From NCBI GenBank assembly GCA_010094045.1, contig ML986651.1, positions 62,001 through 126,000 of the forward strand: a stretch of DNA of 64,000 bases, read 5' to 3'. This document shows, in pieces, positions 44,911-55,317 of the stretch. The first letter of the stretch is position 1. The number at the start of each line of letters is the position of its first letter. Both the position numbers and the translations under genes were made by a program. The notes under the pieces are model-generated. The model ran no database searches. It worked only from the letters and a program-made list of their open reading frames with translations, and was not told the origin of the DNA. The DNA is from Lojkania enalia (lineage: Eukaryota; Ascomycota; Dothideomycetes; Pleosporales).

Positions 44911-45779
44911 GATGGGTTGAAGCTATTTATGTCGTAGTTTCTACGGGAGCTTCGAGGTTTACTTTCGAGTGAGCTGTCCGAGAAATTAAATCATCGGGTA
45001 GAAGTAGCTTTCCCCGCATCGCAGAACAGTGTTGAACAGGCATTGGTGCTCGAAGCAGGTGATCGGTCTCATGGAGCATACGACTCGGTAGGGCGCTTCG
45101 GTAGGATGTATGAGGCACCTGTCCCTTGGCTGACGGTCGCCTTCCGCACCATAATCTTACGATTTCCGAAGAAGGCCCAGCCAATACCAGCCAGCGCTAT
45201 CAAAGCGAACGCTTTGCAAACACAGAACCAAAAGAGAACGCTATACGCGGTAGATAGACGTTCTGCCTATTCGCGGGGTACCCTGAAGAGTTGGTGGCTA
45301 CATTCTATCGCCGAATAATGTCCATTTGGTAAGCGCTCGCACGATGCTATGTGCAAAACCGTTGCCTTCAACACCTAGACCAGGACAAGGATTAGATTTA
45401 CTAATCGACTTTAAATGTATTTTACACATGGGAAGATCCGAAGCAGCATCGGATAGTGACCCGGCTCTTCTGTTGTCTTCCTATTCCTCCAGTGTTCACC
45501 CCGCTCCACCAGGTAGAATTAGCTCAGAACAGCGATTCGGAAATAAACGCGAAGAACCAAACCCCTTAGATGAGCTTCGTGATGCAGAGGGGGAACTTGC
45601 ATTTCTAAATTGTTTCAAATCCCTATCGTGCTACCCATACAAGGCATAGAATTACCTTAAAATAATAAAAAAAAAAAAGGTTGAAACAGTCCAAAGTAGA
45701 AAATAGAGAACAGACATAATCCAATCCATGCCTTGTAATATCTTCATCCGTTCATATCATGCTTCCCTAACATTCCCAT
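44911..45779. other. Intergenic upstream of the dioxygenase
   Basis: Dioxygenase promoter and 3' flank of the next minus-strand gene. A12 run near 45667. No gene recognised. Confidence 0.5.
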
Positions 45780-46363
45780 CTATTTCTTAGGCTCCTCCTC
45801 CTTCCTTTTTCCGCCCCACAACCCTCCTAGATAACCTCCAGCATTCTTCGTACCCCCTGCCGCGCTTCCGCCTGCACTCTTCAGCCCATTTGTTACACTC
45901 TCCCCATATCCACCAAGGGGTCCCTGGCCCTCCAGCGGCCGACCCTGTTCATCTTTTCCACCTCTCTCGGCACGGTTGATGCCTTCTTTGGACAGAGCAT
46001 CCCCGACCGGCTGGGCGAAACCGCCTTTGCCGACCTGGCCGCCGGCTAGGTTGTTTACGCCGTCCTGGAGTGTGTCGACTTGGTCAACGCCAGTAACTTT
46101 GGTTTTGTCGAGTTGTTCTATAGACACGGATGTTAGGAAAAGGCCGGCGACGCAATAGATAATAGGGGTTTTGGCTCCAAATAGAGACGGTGTTGGAGCG
46201 GATGCCGGAAAGACGTACGTTTCGTGGCATACGATGCCTTATTCTCCTTTGTGAACCATTTCAAATACTGATCTTCAATCCATGGCATCCAAATATCGTA
46301 CTGGCGGTTGTAGAATTCGCTGGCCTGCTGCTTATATGTCTTTTGGTTGTTCTGATCGGACAT
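45780..46363 (-). CDS. Small conserved fungal protein with Gly-rich C-terminus, function unknown
   Basis: Two exons, 46363-46219 and 46117-45780, give 160 residues. The first half is aromatic and helical (YKQQASEFYNRQYDIWMPWI, then EDQYLKWFTKENKASYATK). After the splice comes KTKVTGVDQVDTLQDGVNNL and a Gly-rich, charged tail ending in KRKEEEPKK. I do not recognise a named family; the good splice signals and clean coding composition make it a real gene. An in-frame ATG at 46390 would add nine residues. No signal peptide or membrane segment. The repeated short Gly/Asn/Lys segments recall stress-related or membrane-associated small proteins, but no function is claimed. Confidence 0.7.
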
Positions 46364-47278
46364 TTTGGACGAATCAGTGAGTTTTGACAAGAAGGAGATT
46401 TACGTGAAATTGAATATGAGTTATGACAAATGTAGACTTGGGATTTCTATGGATAATAGTATCTAGGATAGGCCATTTATATACTAGAAAGGGCAGTGAT
46501 CTCATCTCAACGGCAAGATCGCGGCTGGACACGATGTGCTGCAGGCATACGTCATGGGGTGGCCCAAGTGATTGTCCCGCCTGCCACCTGCATCAAGTTT
46601 CGTGGATCTTGGCGATGAACCCACCATTCAGGGCCTCGGACGCTATTATGCTAAGAAGGAAAAAGAATTCAAAGCATGGATATGGCTTCTTGAATTTCAC
46701 ATAGGCAGCTCCTCTGGCCCATGTGGTAGCATTCTAGGTAATGTGATTCGGCCCGATTCAGGCCTTTAACCACGACAACCACGATGAAGGCACTTATTCT
46801 AGCCATCTATAATCCAGCACTGTAGTAGATGAGAGGTTGAGGTTTATGTCCTTACATTAGCTAGCCCTTCCTTACTCCAACGGTCCCATATTTTAGGAAG
46901 GGGGCTACCTTATATCTGTGAGGAAGTGCTCAGATGCCTTGTAAACACCAAATTTCAAATCATCGGTTTACGGTAAGCAATGTAGTACTTTGGCGCAAAG
47001 AAAATGACTGTATTTTGTAACTTTCTGTAGAGGAGGATACCAATCGAGGACTAGCCTTAATATGGCGGAACAGGAGATCAGGCAGTATACAATTCATTGA
47101 TCCTCAGTAGATAGCAATTCAACGCAGTTCTCCTCATCTGTCCAGATACCTCACATATTTGATACCAATGCAAGAACTAATAAAATGAACCCCTCGTTAG
47201 GTGCAGATGAATCATTGCTTATGAGAGTGAGTGCTCAACAAAATATGAAGTATTGAGATAGGACAGTCAATAAAAGTT
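46364..47278. other. Intergenic; repeat-flanking DNA
   Basis: No gene recognised. 47095-47165 resembles 20326-20395 on the same strand. Confidence 0.45.
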
Positions 47279-47422
47279 GTCGCGTATCAGGGAGCATCAG
47301 TTTCTGAGGCAAATATTGATGTATTGAAGGAGGGTAGGTAGCCTGCCTCGCTAGAAGCTGGCAATGGCGAGACTATATAAGCCTGAAAACAGACCAACTA
47401 TAATAGGATAGTAGAAACATGT
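47279..47422 (+). repeat. Dispersed repeat, copy B (partner at 19365-19510)
   Basis: About 90 percent identical by eye to the reverse complement of 19365-19510. On plus it reads VAYQGASVSEANIDVLKEG followed by a GTAGGT donor. It is therefore a remnant of a GT25-type gene paralogue, without the rest of the gene around it. Confidence 0.85.
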
Positions 47423-47729
47423 AATGAAAGTGAGCGGACGGCAAGGAGAGAAGAAAAGGTTCCCGTGAACTGGAGTGGCTCGAATGGGCTCGAGAAGAAT
47501 TTAAAAATAATAGGGAGCACTACAAAGTGTCAGAGAGGAGAAATAAAGAGAGGAAGTCGCGTGTACAAAATTCCTGAAATGCAAGAATCAATATCAAGCT
47601 TGGAAACGTATATATGTCAGTCTAACGTCTGTAGGGCCATCTATTGGGCAAGTAAGTAAAAGGGGTCTAGTATGGGCATAGCACATACGATACTCGTATG
47701 TCCCACTTTGATCGAAGCGAAGTATTCCT
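47423..47729. other. Intergenic, 3' flank of the trypsin-like peptidase gene
   Basis: Nothing recognised. Confidence 0.5.
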
Positions 47730-50167
47730 TCAAGCACGGATTGCTTGCGGATTGCATTCGAGTTGCGAATCCTTTTCCCAGCTAGATGGCTTCTCCAATG
47801 GGACAGCGTCTTCACGCTGAATCAAATGCCACTCCCCCCCTACTTCTTCAGACATCGTCTGCTCGCTCCTAGGCTTGTCTTTGGGTCGCAGCGCAAGCGA
47901 TTCTAATATAACCGTCGCGTCCAGAAGCTGAAATGGTGACTGAATTGGGCTTACTCCATCGGAAATAGATGATACTGAGGAGTCTAAGCTAGGTACTGGG
48001 GATGGAGACCGTTGGGAGCTGTTGCTACAACTCGAAGCAGTCCTACAATGTACCCCAAACTCAGGCTTTAGGTCAATTTTATCAAGTGGAGACGACGTGA
48101 CTTTACAAAGTTTGGCGGGCGTGGGTTCCAATTCCGGTGTGCATGCCCTCGAAACGGGTCGATTTTTGCGACAGAGCAATGAAAACTCGTGGGGTCCCGG
48201 TCCAGTAGAGCTCTCGGGGAGCTTGACTTGGTGGCAATTCATTTTCCGCTTGATATCAGCAAAGACATCCTGGATGGGAGTGAACAGAAGACTACCGTTG
48301 TCCCAACCCCACAATAAGCCTAAAAGGGTATTGTGCTCATTGCCTATGATCCAAGCACCCGAGTCACCCTCGAAGGCCGAGGCTCTGAGCCCTTCGCAGC
48401 CAGGCACAATCATGGAATATTCGTGGGAGATATTTTCTCTTTCACAAAATTGGATAAGCGCTGGATTGACTCTGCCCTCGCGGAAGCCACTTGTTGTCCC
48501 AACATAATGGCAAAGTTCTCCGCCGACGATGTTACTTGTCTTCTCAACAGGAATCCCGGATCCCTCTGGCTCAAGAAGTTCGTTGCTGAGATCATCCAGC
48601 CCGGGCTGTGAAATACGACGATGTCTATGTATGTTCTTGCCCTCTCTTTGCTTCTCTGTGATTTGAAATAGAGACCAGTCCATCCTGTGAGACTTTCCCT
48701 TAAGACGAGGATTTGCCGAAGGACTCAAAGGCAAGGGGCCGGGTCCGCATCGAACACGAATTGTTCCGAGGGCGAAATCTTCATCTTTCGTGTTCAGCTC
48801 TGACTCGAATCGTCTATACAGCTCCAATTCCTCATTGGTCTGCAAAGTGAATAACTCATAGACTTGGCCAAGTGGGATTTCGCCGCGTGGCGCCGAGCGC
48901 ATGATCTTCTTTTCAAGCTCTTTCAATTTCCTTCGCAATCGATATCTAATGTCGCGGATATCACTAATAGATGGAGATCTCAGCCTTCTAGATTTTGAAT
49001 GACATTGGCACTCTCCAGCAGGAAAAATGAAGTGGTCAACTGAAAGCATATAAATCCGGCCGTCAACCCAAATATATCCACCAAGGGTGGCAGATATATC
49101 GTTGCACTGAATCATGCCAATAGAAGCCCCCATACCTGGTACGCTCCAAGGCCGCCGCTGGTGCGGGAATGGTTCATCATCGTTTGAAGGATCGTCCAGG
49201 TGAGATGAGGACGAAGATCCGCCGACTAGTCGCACTATTGTTCCCCTGGAGAACTGAACATTGAGAACTGTGCAGTTATTCCGCACACATATTTCCTTAA
49301 TCGCATCCTTGATGATTCTTCTTGATTCCTTATCTTGGTTATCGGAGGATCGGAAGCGAACAATAGGGTGTGTACCATCGCTTCCTTTCTGCCTGACCAA
49401 AGCTATGGAATAGCTATCTCCGACAGAAAGTTCCTGGATGATCGATGGGAACTTCGGGAGAATGTGATCGTTCCACACATCTATGAGATTAGCATCTCCT
49501 TCCGCGTCTAGCGGTGATATCTCAGGCTGTAAATGGACGGATACTTGTTGCTGTAGGTCTGCTCTCGACTTAAGTATACCTGAGGAGATCATTTCATCAT
49601 TGCAAGGAGTCGTTGAACGCGAATTGTCAATTAGCTCCTGAAGCAGCATCTTTCCACGCGCCATTTGATCAGCCGAGCAGGTGCCATGCAGCTTGATGGT
49701 TGCACTTCTGCAGTCAAAAGTGGGCGAGATGTTTAACGCGCTGAGTCTTTCCAGAACCGATTTCAATTCTTCGGATTTGTCAGTAGTTAGATCTTTTTTG
49801 AAATATATTCGTCTCACCGTGTTGTAGAGTAAGTGCCTGTACTTCGACTATTGAAAGGGCCAAACTCTCCTCCGTTTGTTTACAAGGATGATTTAGATTC
49901 AACTGGGTATCTATTTGAGGGTTCAAAGAGGCTAGGGGATGGTGAGAGGCCGAGATTGACACTGATGTTGCAGCAGTACCGGCAATCTGATGGGAGATTA
50001 CTGGCTTAGCGGCCTGTTCATGCGAAGGGATTGGCATACGCTGAGGCATTTCTAGGACACCTAAATAATGTCATTTACATATTAGCTGGGCTTAGGAATA
50101 TTGCGAGAGTGGAGGTTTGTGGACTAAGTGTACCTTCCTGAAGTTTTCCCCGCTTTGCCTGAGACAT
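47730..50167 (-). CDS. Large protein with a trypsin-like serine peptidase triad
   Basis: Exons 50167-50134, 50060-49818 and 49768-47730 give 771 residues; both introns have good donors and branch points (the 49-bp second one contains CTAACTACTGAC). The centre reads as a chymotrypsin-fold enzyme. His338 lies in YMLSVDHFIF, following GGYIWVDGRI; Asp456 is in HRMDWSLFQI; Ser562 is in FEGDSGAWI, followed by LLGLLWGWDNGSLLFTPI. Spacing between the triad residues is wider than in trypsin because of charged insertions. The N-terminal 280 residues are not recognised. The C-terminal 190 are Ser/Pro-rich and probably disordered. There is no signal peptide, so an intracellular role is likely. Activity is inferred only from the three motifs. 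The C2H2 gene begins the next transcription unit upstream on the same strand, only 90 bases away. Confidence 0.78.
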
Positions 50168-50257
50168 ATGAAATTGATCCAACGGCCTCTTTCCTATGTT
50201 ATAAGACGCTAGGTTGTCTGCTAGTGGCGTAGGGCAGTCGGCGCCTAGTCGCTAAAA

Positions 50258-51344
50258 TTAGCGACTTTTGTATGTCCCCGAATCCGCATTCGAGTTCGCG
50301 ATGATTGGTTGCTTACGATTTATTTTGTCATTTAAGGGGGCTACTAGGGATGAATCAGACCCATGCTCCTGTTGTTTGTGTCTCTCTAGATCATTCCGCG
50401 ACGCAAAGAACACCCCTCCCACGTCTTTTCCGAGATAGCAGGGCATCTCATTACATGAAAAGTCACGGTAATCCATACTAGCTGGGGCCTTGTGAGTGTC
50501 CTTGAGGTGCTTCTTGAGCTTCTCGCCGCGGGAAAGTGGCTTTGGAGGCATCCCACCCAGCTCACAAGTACCGCATCTATAACCCAACCCAATCTTGCTA
50601 TGTTGCCTTTCATGCTCTTTTTTCTCCTGAGATGTGCGAAATCTAACATGCTTGCATTCCTCATAAGGACACTGATGCTGTTCAACGAGATGCCTCTTGA
50701 GCTCATATTGGCGTCCAAATGTTCTCTTACAGCCTTCGGGACAAGTGAAAGGCTCGGGCAAGGACCTTGAAACAGCAGTTGCCGTTGCGGTCGGAAACTC
50801 CGCATGTAGGTCAGGCATGGCACCATAGTCAATACAGTTGGTATTGTTGTGGAATGAAAAGAACGTTGGCGTTGATTCTGTGTCGCATGTTGGAGTTCTC
50901 GGAGAAGGTTCATCAGAGTGCTTCAGTAAGTGAGTGGGAGCTTAGTACTAGGCGCTTGTCCTACTTACCGATCGCCCATTATCACAGTCATAACTTGTAT
51001 TCGAAGATGAGACACCTCCCGATATGCTATCTTCCGAGGACGGAGATGGCTCTTGCGGATATTCCACACCTTGCCATGGGAAATCAAAGCCAGCATCCAA
51101 CATTGGGCCAGAATTGGTGTACAAATGTTGGATTGAATCTAAGGGCTGATAACGATTGTGGACACCAGAATCGAAGTAGGCCCCTAGTATGTCCAAGGGC
51201 TCCATATTGAAGGCTGGCGGGTACGGGTCGACGGCCTCATACCTGATATGCATCAGTATGCTAAAGACAGGTTCGAGTTAAAAAAAAAAAAAAAAAAAAA
51301 AATTGGCTTTGTACTTACTCTTGGTCACCGTTGAAGTCCTTCAT
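50258..51344 (-). CDS. C2H2 zinc-finger protein
   Basis: Predicted DNA-binding protein of 320 residues. Exons 51344-51319, 51242-50969 and 50920-50258. The N-terminal 140 residues are acidic and Ser/Pro/Tyr-rich, as in an activation region. Zinc fingers follow: FTCPEGCKRTFGRQYELKRH (with H at the end of HLVEQH), a second CPYEEC...H...H unit ending EHERQH, a CGTC...HLKDTH unit, and a last unit from FSCNEMPC to DLERHKQQEH with a longer loop. The short first exon (MKDFNGDQE) joins to YEAVDPYPPAF in phase 2. Its intron carries an A23 tract on the plus strand. The C-terminus is basic. The close spacing to the peptidase gene downstream may simply reflect compact neighbours. Confidence 0.85.
51280..51302. 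repeat. A23 homopolymer inside the first intron of the C2H2 gene
   Basis: Reads as T23 in the minus-strand transcript, about 17 bases after the donor site. Confidence 0.9.
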
Positions 51345-52713
51345 TCGGATGCGAGTTGCCCAGCAAGCAGATTAAATTTGCTTTAAATATGGGCTTTCAG
51401 TAAGCTCAGCCTTCTAAGGCAATAGGCATCAAAGCCGAAGGGCAATCATTTGAAGTACGTCCCGAAACAAAGGCTGAAGCCCTGAGATAGAAAATGTGAG
51501 AAAATTGTACAAAGACACTCTGGAATGACTCTATAGAAACGAGAGGTCAAGTGCTCCCTTGCCCGAGCGTGGTGTAGGGCGAATACGTCTAACTTGGCGA
51601 ACGGCTCCACCTAGGAGACTTCATTTTCTGATCTCTTAGTTTGGGAAATGAATAGATCAATCCAAGTCGTAAGACAAGTCAGATATCCTAACGAGGCTGC
51701 GACTTGATCTAGTAACGTGATCTCCGTATCTGACATAGTTAACTCCGGATCGGTCGCGGGCGGGGAGGGAGGGAAACACACTCCAACAGGGCTGCAGGTG
51801 CCCCCATTTGCCCTCTACAAGCCGTTTTCGCCCCACCAATAAGAAGATACAATGCGTCTAGTCGTCATCTGCATACGAATTTGCCGAATGGCATTGTACA
51901 TATCGGATCATTGTAAGCCGATCGCCTTGCATTTGCCCTCAAGCCCAGAAATTTGCCCTCTCGCCTTCGGCCACGTCGCTATCGGACGACTAATAATGAC
52001 CGTCCTCAATCTACTATAGAGTCATTGAAGAAAAGTCTTAACAAAGGGACTGAAGATGTTCGTGGATAGTTCAAGTTCGCTAGAATAAATATTAAATTGA
52101 GTTTTTTGAAGGTCGTGGGACGTCAAGATGAGATGATAGAGGATGTATGCAACGCTTCAAGGTTGGAAGGTCTATTCACGTCACGTGCTGAAGTCTAATC
52201 CCAACATGGTAGGAACGCTTTAGCCTTGGAATGCGCAATTGAGAAAGGATATGGATCAAGGGTGATTTCTAAGGATAATTATTTCAATAATTCTTAGATT
52301 CATATATGAAATATCATTACATGTTGCTGAACGGAGCATTAAAACGTTCCGTGGCCTCAAAACAGAATGTTTCGTGTGATCATTTTGAATATCCCGATGT
52401 AGCAACGCCTTGACCCTGAGCCTTCGAAAAGCTCGGCGCAATCTGACGACTTTAGTAGGGCGGTTTGGCGGAACATTTACCCTCCACCGCCCTCCAGAGT
52501 TACCACCAAAGTAATTTGTGATTACGAGAAAGGACGTGGCCTAGATTTTAACCGTCACCTTCATTGTCATGAAATTATTCAAAGTCTAAGGGCATCAACC
52601 AGCCCACCCGAAAAGAACCAACAATGCCAGAAACTTTCGTACTGAGATCTGCCTCTGGTATGTAATTCAATGTCTGCAAGGATGATCCAACAAATCAGTT
52701 ATACTGCACATTA
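51345..52713. other. Intergenic; contains a repeated TTTGCCCTC motif
   Basis: No gene recognised. TTTGCCCTC occurs three times within 51806-51962, near the start of the interval. The rest is AT-rich. It holds the C2H2 promoter and the 3' flank of the following gene. Confidence 0.5.
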
Positions 52714-55317
52714 TTATTGAAAGCTTAGCTCATCCTGACTGTCGCACTCCGTGTCATCCACCTTTGAAGTTTTCCAGCTGCCCTTCAGTCTACCACGCCT
52801 CCGGCATCCTCTCCCAGTCATTCGAGGTACCTCACTAAGCTCATCTTCGTCCTCGATATCAATTGCAAGCTTAGCCTCATTGTAACTACTTAATGAGGAC
52901 TTACCTCTCAGACCCCGCGAGTTAGACACGACAGCCTTGATTTGCTTTTTTTTGCGGCGGCTTCTTCGCGGCCCCGTCTCAGATGTAGGTGAGTCTTCGA
53001 CATCTGCAGACGCGGGAGGAGTGATACGTATTCTCTTAACGAGGATAACTACCATTGGCGATGATGCTCGTTTGCGTTTTGGGGAGTTGCGAGGAGCTGC
53101 TTTGATGGGAGACGAGTGTGGAAATGGGTCATCGGAGACTCCCGTATCATACTCCCAAGATGACTTGTCGTCCACAGGCGAAATCGTTAAGAAATTTTCC
53201 TCCTGCTCAGTCTCGGACGGGCTAGGAGTCGGGAGCAATTTGAGGGCACGCATTGGCTTCCTAGGCAACGATTTGGTATCCTGATGCCTCACAAATGGAG
53301 TACAAGCTACCCATTCACCAATACCTTCCTCCCAACGGAAACCGCCCTCTTTTGAGGGAGAGTCATTCGAGGTATGAGTGAGCACAACGTGCCCTTGCCT
53401 GCTCATCAGTTTTTCCATCTGACGGGCATAAGCCATGTGCCGTGAATTGTTCGTAATATGGGCAAATTCCAAGCATGATTCCAAGGCTAAACGCTTCAAG
53501 TTCCAGAGCTTGTGCGGGAGTCGGCATTCGCGGACTGCAAATAAAGCTTCGACAAGGCTTTGGAGTTGGTCAAAGCCGTCTTCTCTTAACGGTCTTCCAG
53601 AACAACGTACTGTGGCCGAGACGAATCTCGGGAGATTTTCAAATATGTTCGAAAGGTCAACATTGTCCCATGAATATTGTGTTACCACCCAATCAAAGGC
53701 CTTCATCAGGGTAGTATTGTTGAGAGGTATCAGATCAGGGCTCGAACCACACCGGCCAAGATGAATAAGGAATGAAGCAAGGACCGTCCACATAGCTCGT
53801 TGTGCGAAAGCCTGCATGGTTTCTGGAGTAGGACGTAAGAGCTCCAAGTCCATCCGCACATCCTTCCGTTTCAATAAGCCGACAACAAGAGAGTCTATTA
53901 CAGAGTTAACTCTGTGAGGGACCGTTGCTGCGTTATTCCCCCTTTGGCATTGAAATACAAGGGCGATGCTCGACAATAGTGTTAGCAAACTAGAGAAAGT
54001 GGTATCCAATGCTTGGCGAAGTTCCTTTCGTGATGATGGTTTGGTTTGCTTGGAGATAATCTCTATTTCTTTCTCTTCTAGTACATTTTCATCAGGAAGG
54101 CCTATACCGGTATTGATAGCAGTCTCCAATAAGCGGTAGCTGTTCCCAGCAAGTCGAGGATCTCCGTCAGACAAAGCCTGGACTATCTTAAACCAATGCG
54201 ATTGCATACATTCAGTAGCAAGCCATTCGAGGGGAAGCAGTTCTTGAGAGATCATGTATTCCAGCTGGTCGTAAAGAAATTGGACTCGTCCGGAATGGTT
54301 TACAAAACCTCGGACAATGGCCATGTATCTTGAAGTTTCTGGAAGGAACATATTTGCCTGGAGGCTTTGTGGCGTTGGCAACGGTTTCATGCTAGGCAAG
54401 AAGGTCCAGAGGAGCTTTTCAGCCTCGTCCCATGATGACAACTCCAAACAACGGACAGTGATAACCTCCAAGGTCTCTAGGCCAAGGATCCCATCAGCAA
54501 ACGCATCACATAATAATGACGTCCCATGAGCCCTAACTATCTGCCTGAACTTTTGCCAGCCTTCGCTTGGCCTGATTTCAAATCTCTCCTCGAGATATGC
54601 ATATATTTCGGAGGAGACGTCCCTATCTTCATCCTCATCTTCATCGTCAACTTCTGCAAAATGTTCTTCCAATTCAATATATGCAGGCATCTTATGGAGG
54701 CAGGTACCAACAAGAGACCTTGATCCTTTCCTTCGTCGTTCTTCGCCACACTTTGTCGCAAGAAGTAGGTTCCCGTACGCGTCTAACAGACCCTCCACCA
54801 GCTTTCCGATGGTGGGCGGCATGTGCTTATTCAAGGCACGTATCTGTCCTTGTTTGTCTAGCCCTCTCTTCCGCCCAACACGTTTCAAGGGCGAGCCGTG
54901 TAGCTGAGGAGTGTCTTGTAATCGATCGCTGGACCGAGCAATGAGGGGCGTGAACGCAATTTCGCCGGGCTGTGCCGTGGGCTGGCTTGTCGAGCACGTA
55001 GATCGTTCAGATACTGGCTTCACTGGCTTTCCTGAATATGTTCGTTTACTACCTGCTGCGGGATTTGCGCCGGGCACCCAGTCCGGGTCGAGAGCCTTAT
55101 CGAATCCTCGAGGCTTGCGGGGTTTTGGCAGTTGCGCAAGACTAGTTCGTTGTGGGGGAACATTTTTCACACCAGCACTTGGAGGATTGCGGGCCTCTCG
55201 GGCTATATTTCGCGCCTTTTCTAGCTCTTTGCGGAGTGCTGTAATTCGAGAAGAGATAGGGCGTAACAGGCGATTGCACCGGGTCGTAGTCCACGGCAGA
55301 TCATCCTCGGCGGCCAT
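52714..55317 (-). CDS. Large conserved-looking nuclear protein, function unknown
   Basis: Single exon of 867 residues from MAAEDDLPW. The frame also allows nine more residues, to an ATG at 55344. The first 200 residues are basic and Pro/Ser-rich, with an initial helix (RISSRITALRKELEKARNI region) and nuclear-localisation-like clusters (KRVGRKRG). A helical core from about 160 to 670 follows (KLVEGLLDAYGNLLLATKCG, an acidic EVDDEDEDED patch, then alpha-helical repeats resembling a solenoid). The tail from about 690 is Ser/Pro-rich, with several basic clusters (SPKRKRASS, RRSRRKKKQI, RGCRRRGRLK). I do not recognise a family. Coding composition and length make the gene secure. A role in chromatin or DNA metabolism is only suggested by the basic nuclear-type tail. 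Confidence 0.8.
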   Translation of the reverse strand: MAAEDDLPWTTTRCNRLLRPISSRITALRKELEKARNIAREARNPPSAGVKNVPPQRTSLAQLPKPRKPRGFDKALDPDWVPGANPAAGSKRTYSGKPVKPVSERSTCSTSQPTAQPGEIAFTPLIARSSDRLQDTPQLHGSPLKRVGRKRGLDKQGQIRALNKHMPPTIGKLVEGLLDAYGNLLLATKCGEERRRKGSRSLVGTCLHKMPAYIELEEHFAEVDDEDEDEDRDVSSEIYAYLEERFEIRPSEGWQKFRQIVRAHGTSLLCDAFADGILGLETLEVITVRCLELSSWDEAEKLLWTFLPSMKPLPTPQSLQANMFLPETSRYMAIVRGFVNHSGRVQFLYDQLEYMISQELLPLEWLATECMQSHWFKIVQALSDGDPRLAGNSYRLLETAINTGIGLPDENVLEEKEIEIISKQTKPSSRKELRQALDTTFSSLLTLLSSIALVFQCQRGNNAATVPHRVNSVIDSLVVGLLKRKDVRMDLELLRPTPETMQAFAQRAMWTVLASFLIHLGRCGSSPDLIPLNNTTLMKAFDWVVTQYSWDNVDLSNIFENLPRFVSATVRCSGRPLREDGFDQLQSLVEALFAVRECRLPHKLWNLKRLALESCLEFAHITNNSRHMAYARQMEKLMSRQGHVVLTHTSNDSPSKEGGFRWEEGIGEWVACTPFVRHQDTKSLPRKPMRALKLLPTPSPSETEQEENFLTISPVDDKSSWEYDTGVSDDPFPHSSPIKAAPRNSPKRKRASSPMVVILVKRIRITPPASADVEDSPTSETGPRRSRRKKKQIKAVVSNSRGLRGKSSLSSYNEAKLAIDIEDEDELSEVPRMTGRGCRRRGRLKGSWKTSKVDDTECDSQDELSFQ

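Noticed and set aside
49793..49817. A 25-bp intron joining two frames of the trypsin-like gene
   Set aside because: Too short to splice; a 49-bp intron from the same donor to 49769 with a strong branch point restores frame instead.
52624..52660. ATG followed after 36 bases by a GTATGT donor on plus, looking like a first exon
   Set aside because: It points into the convergent 867-residue gene and no acceptor with a coding exon follows.
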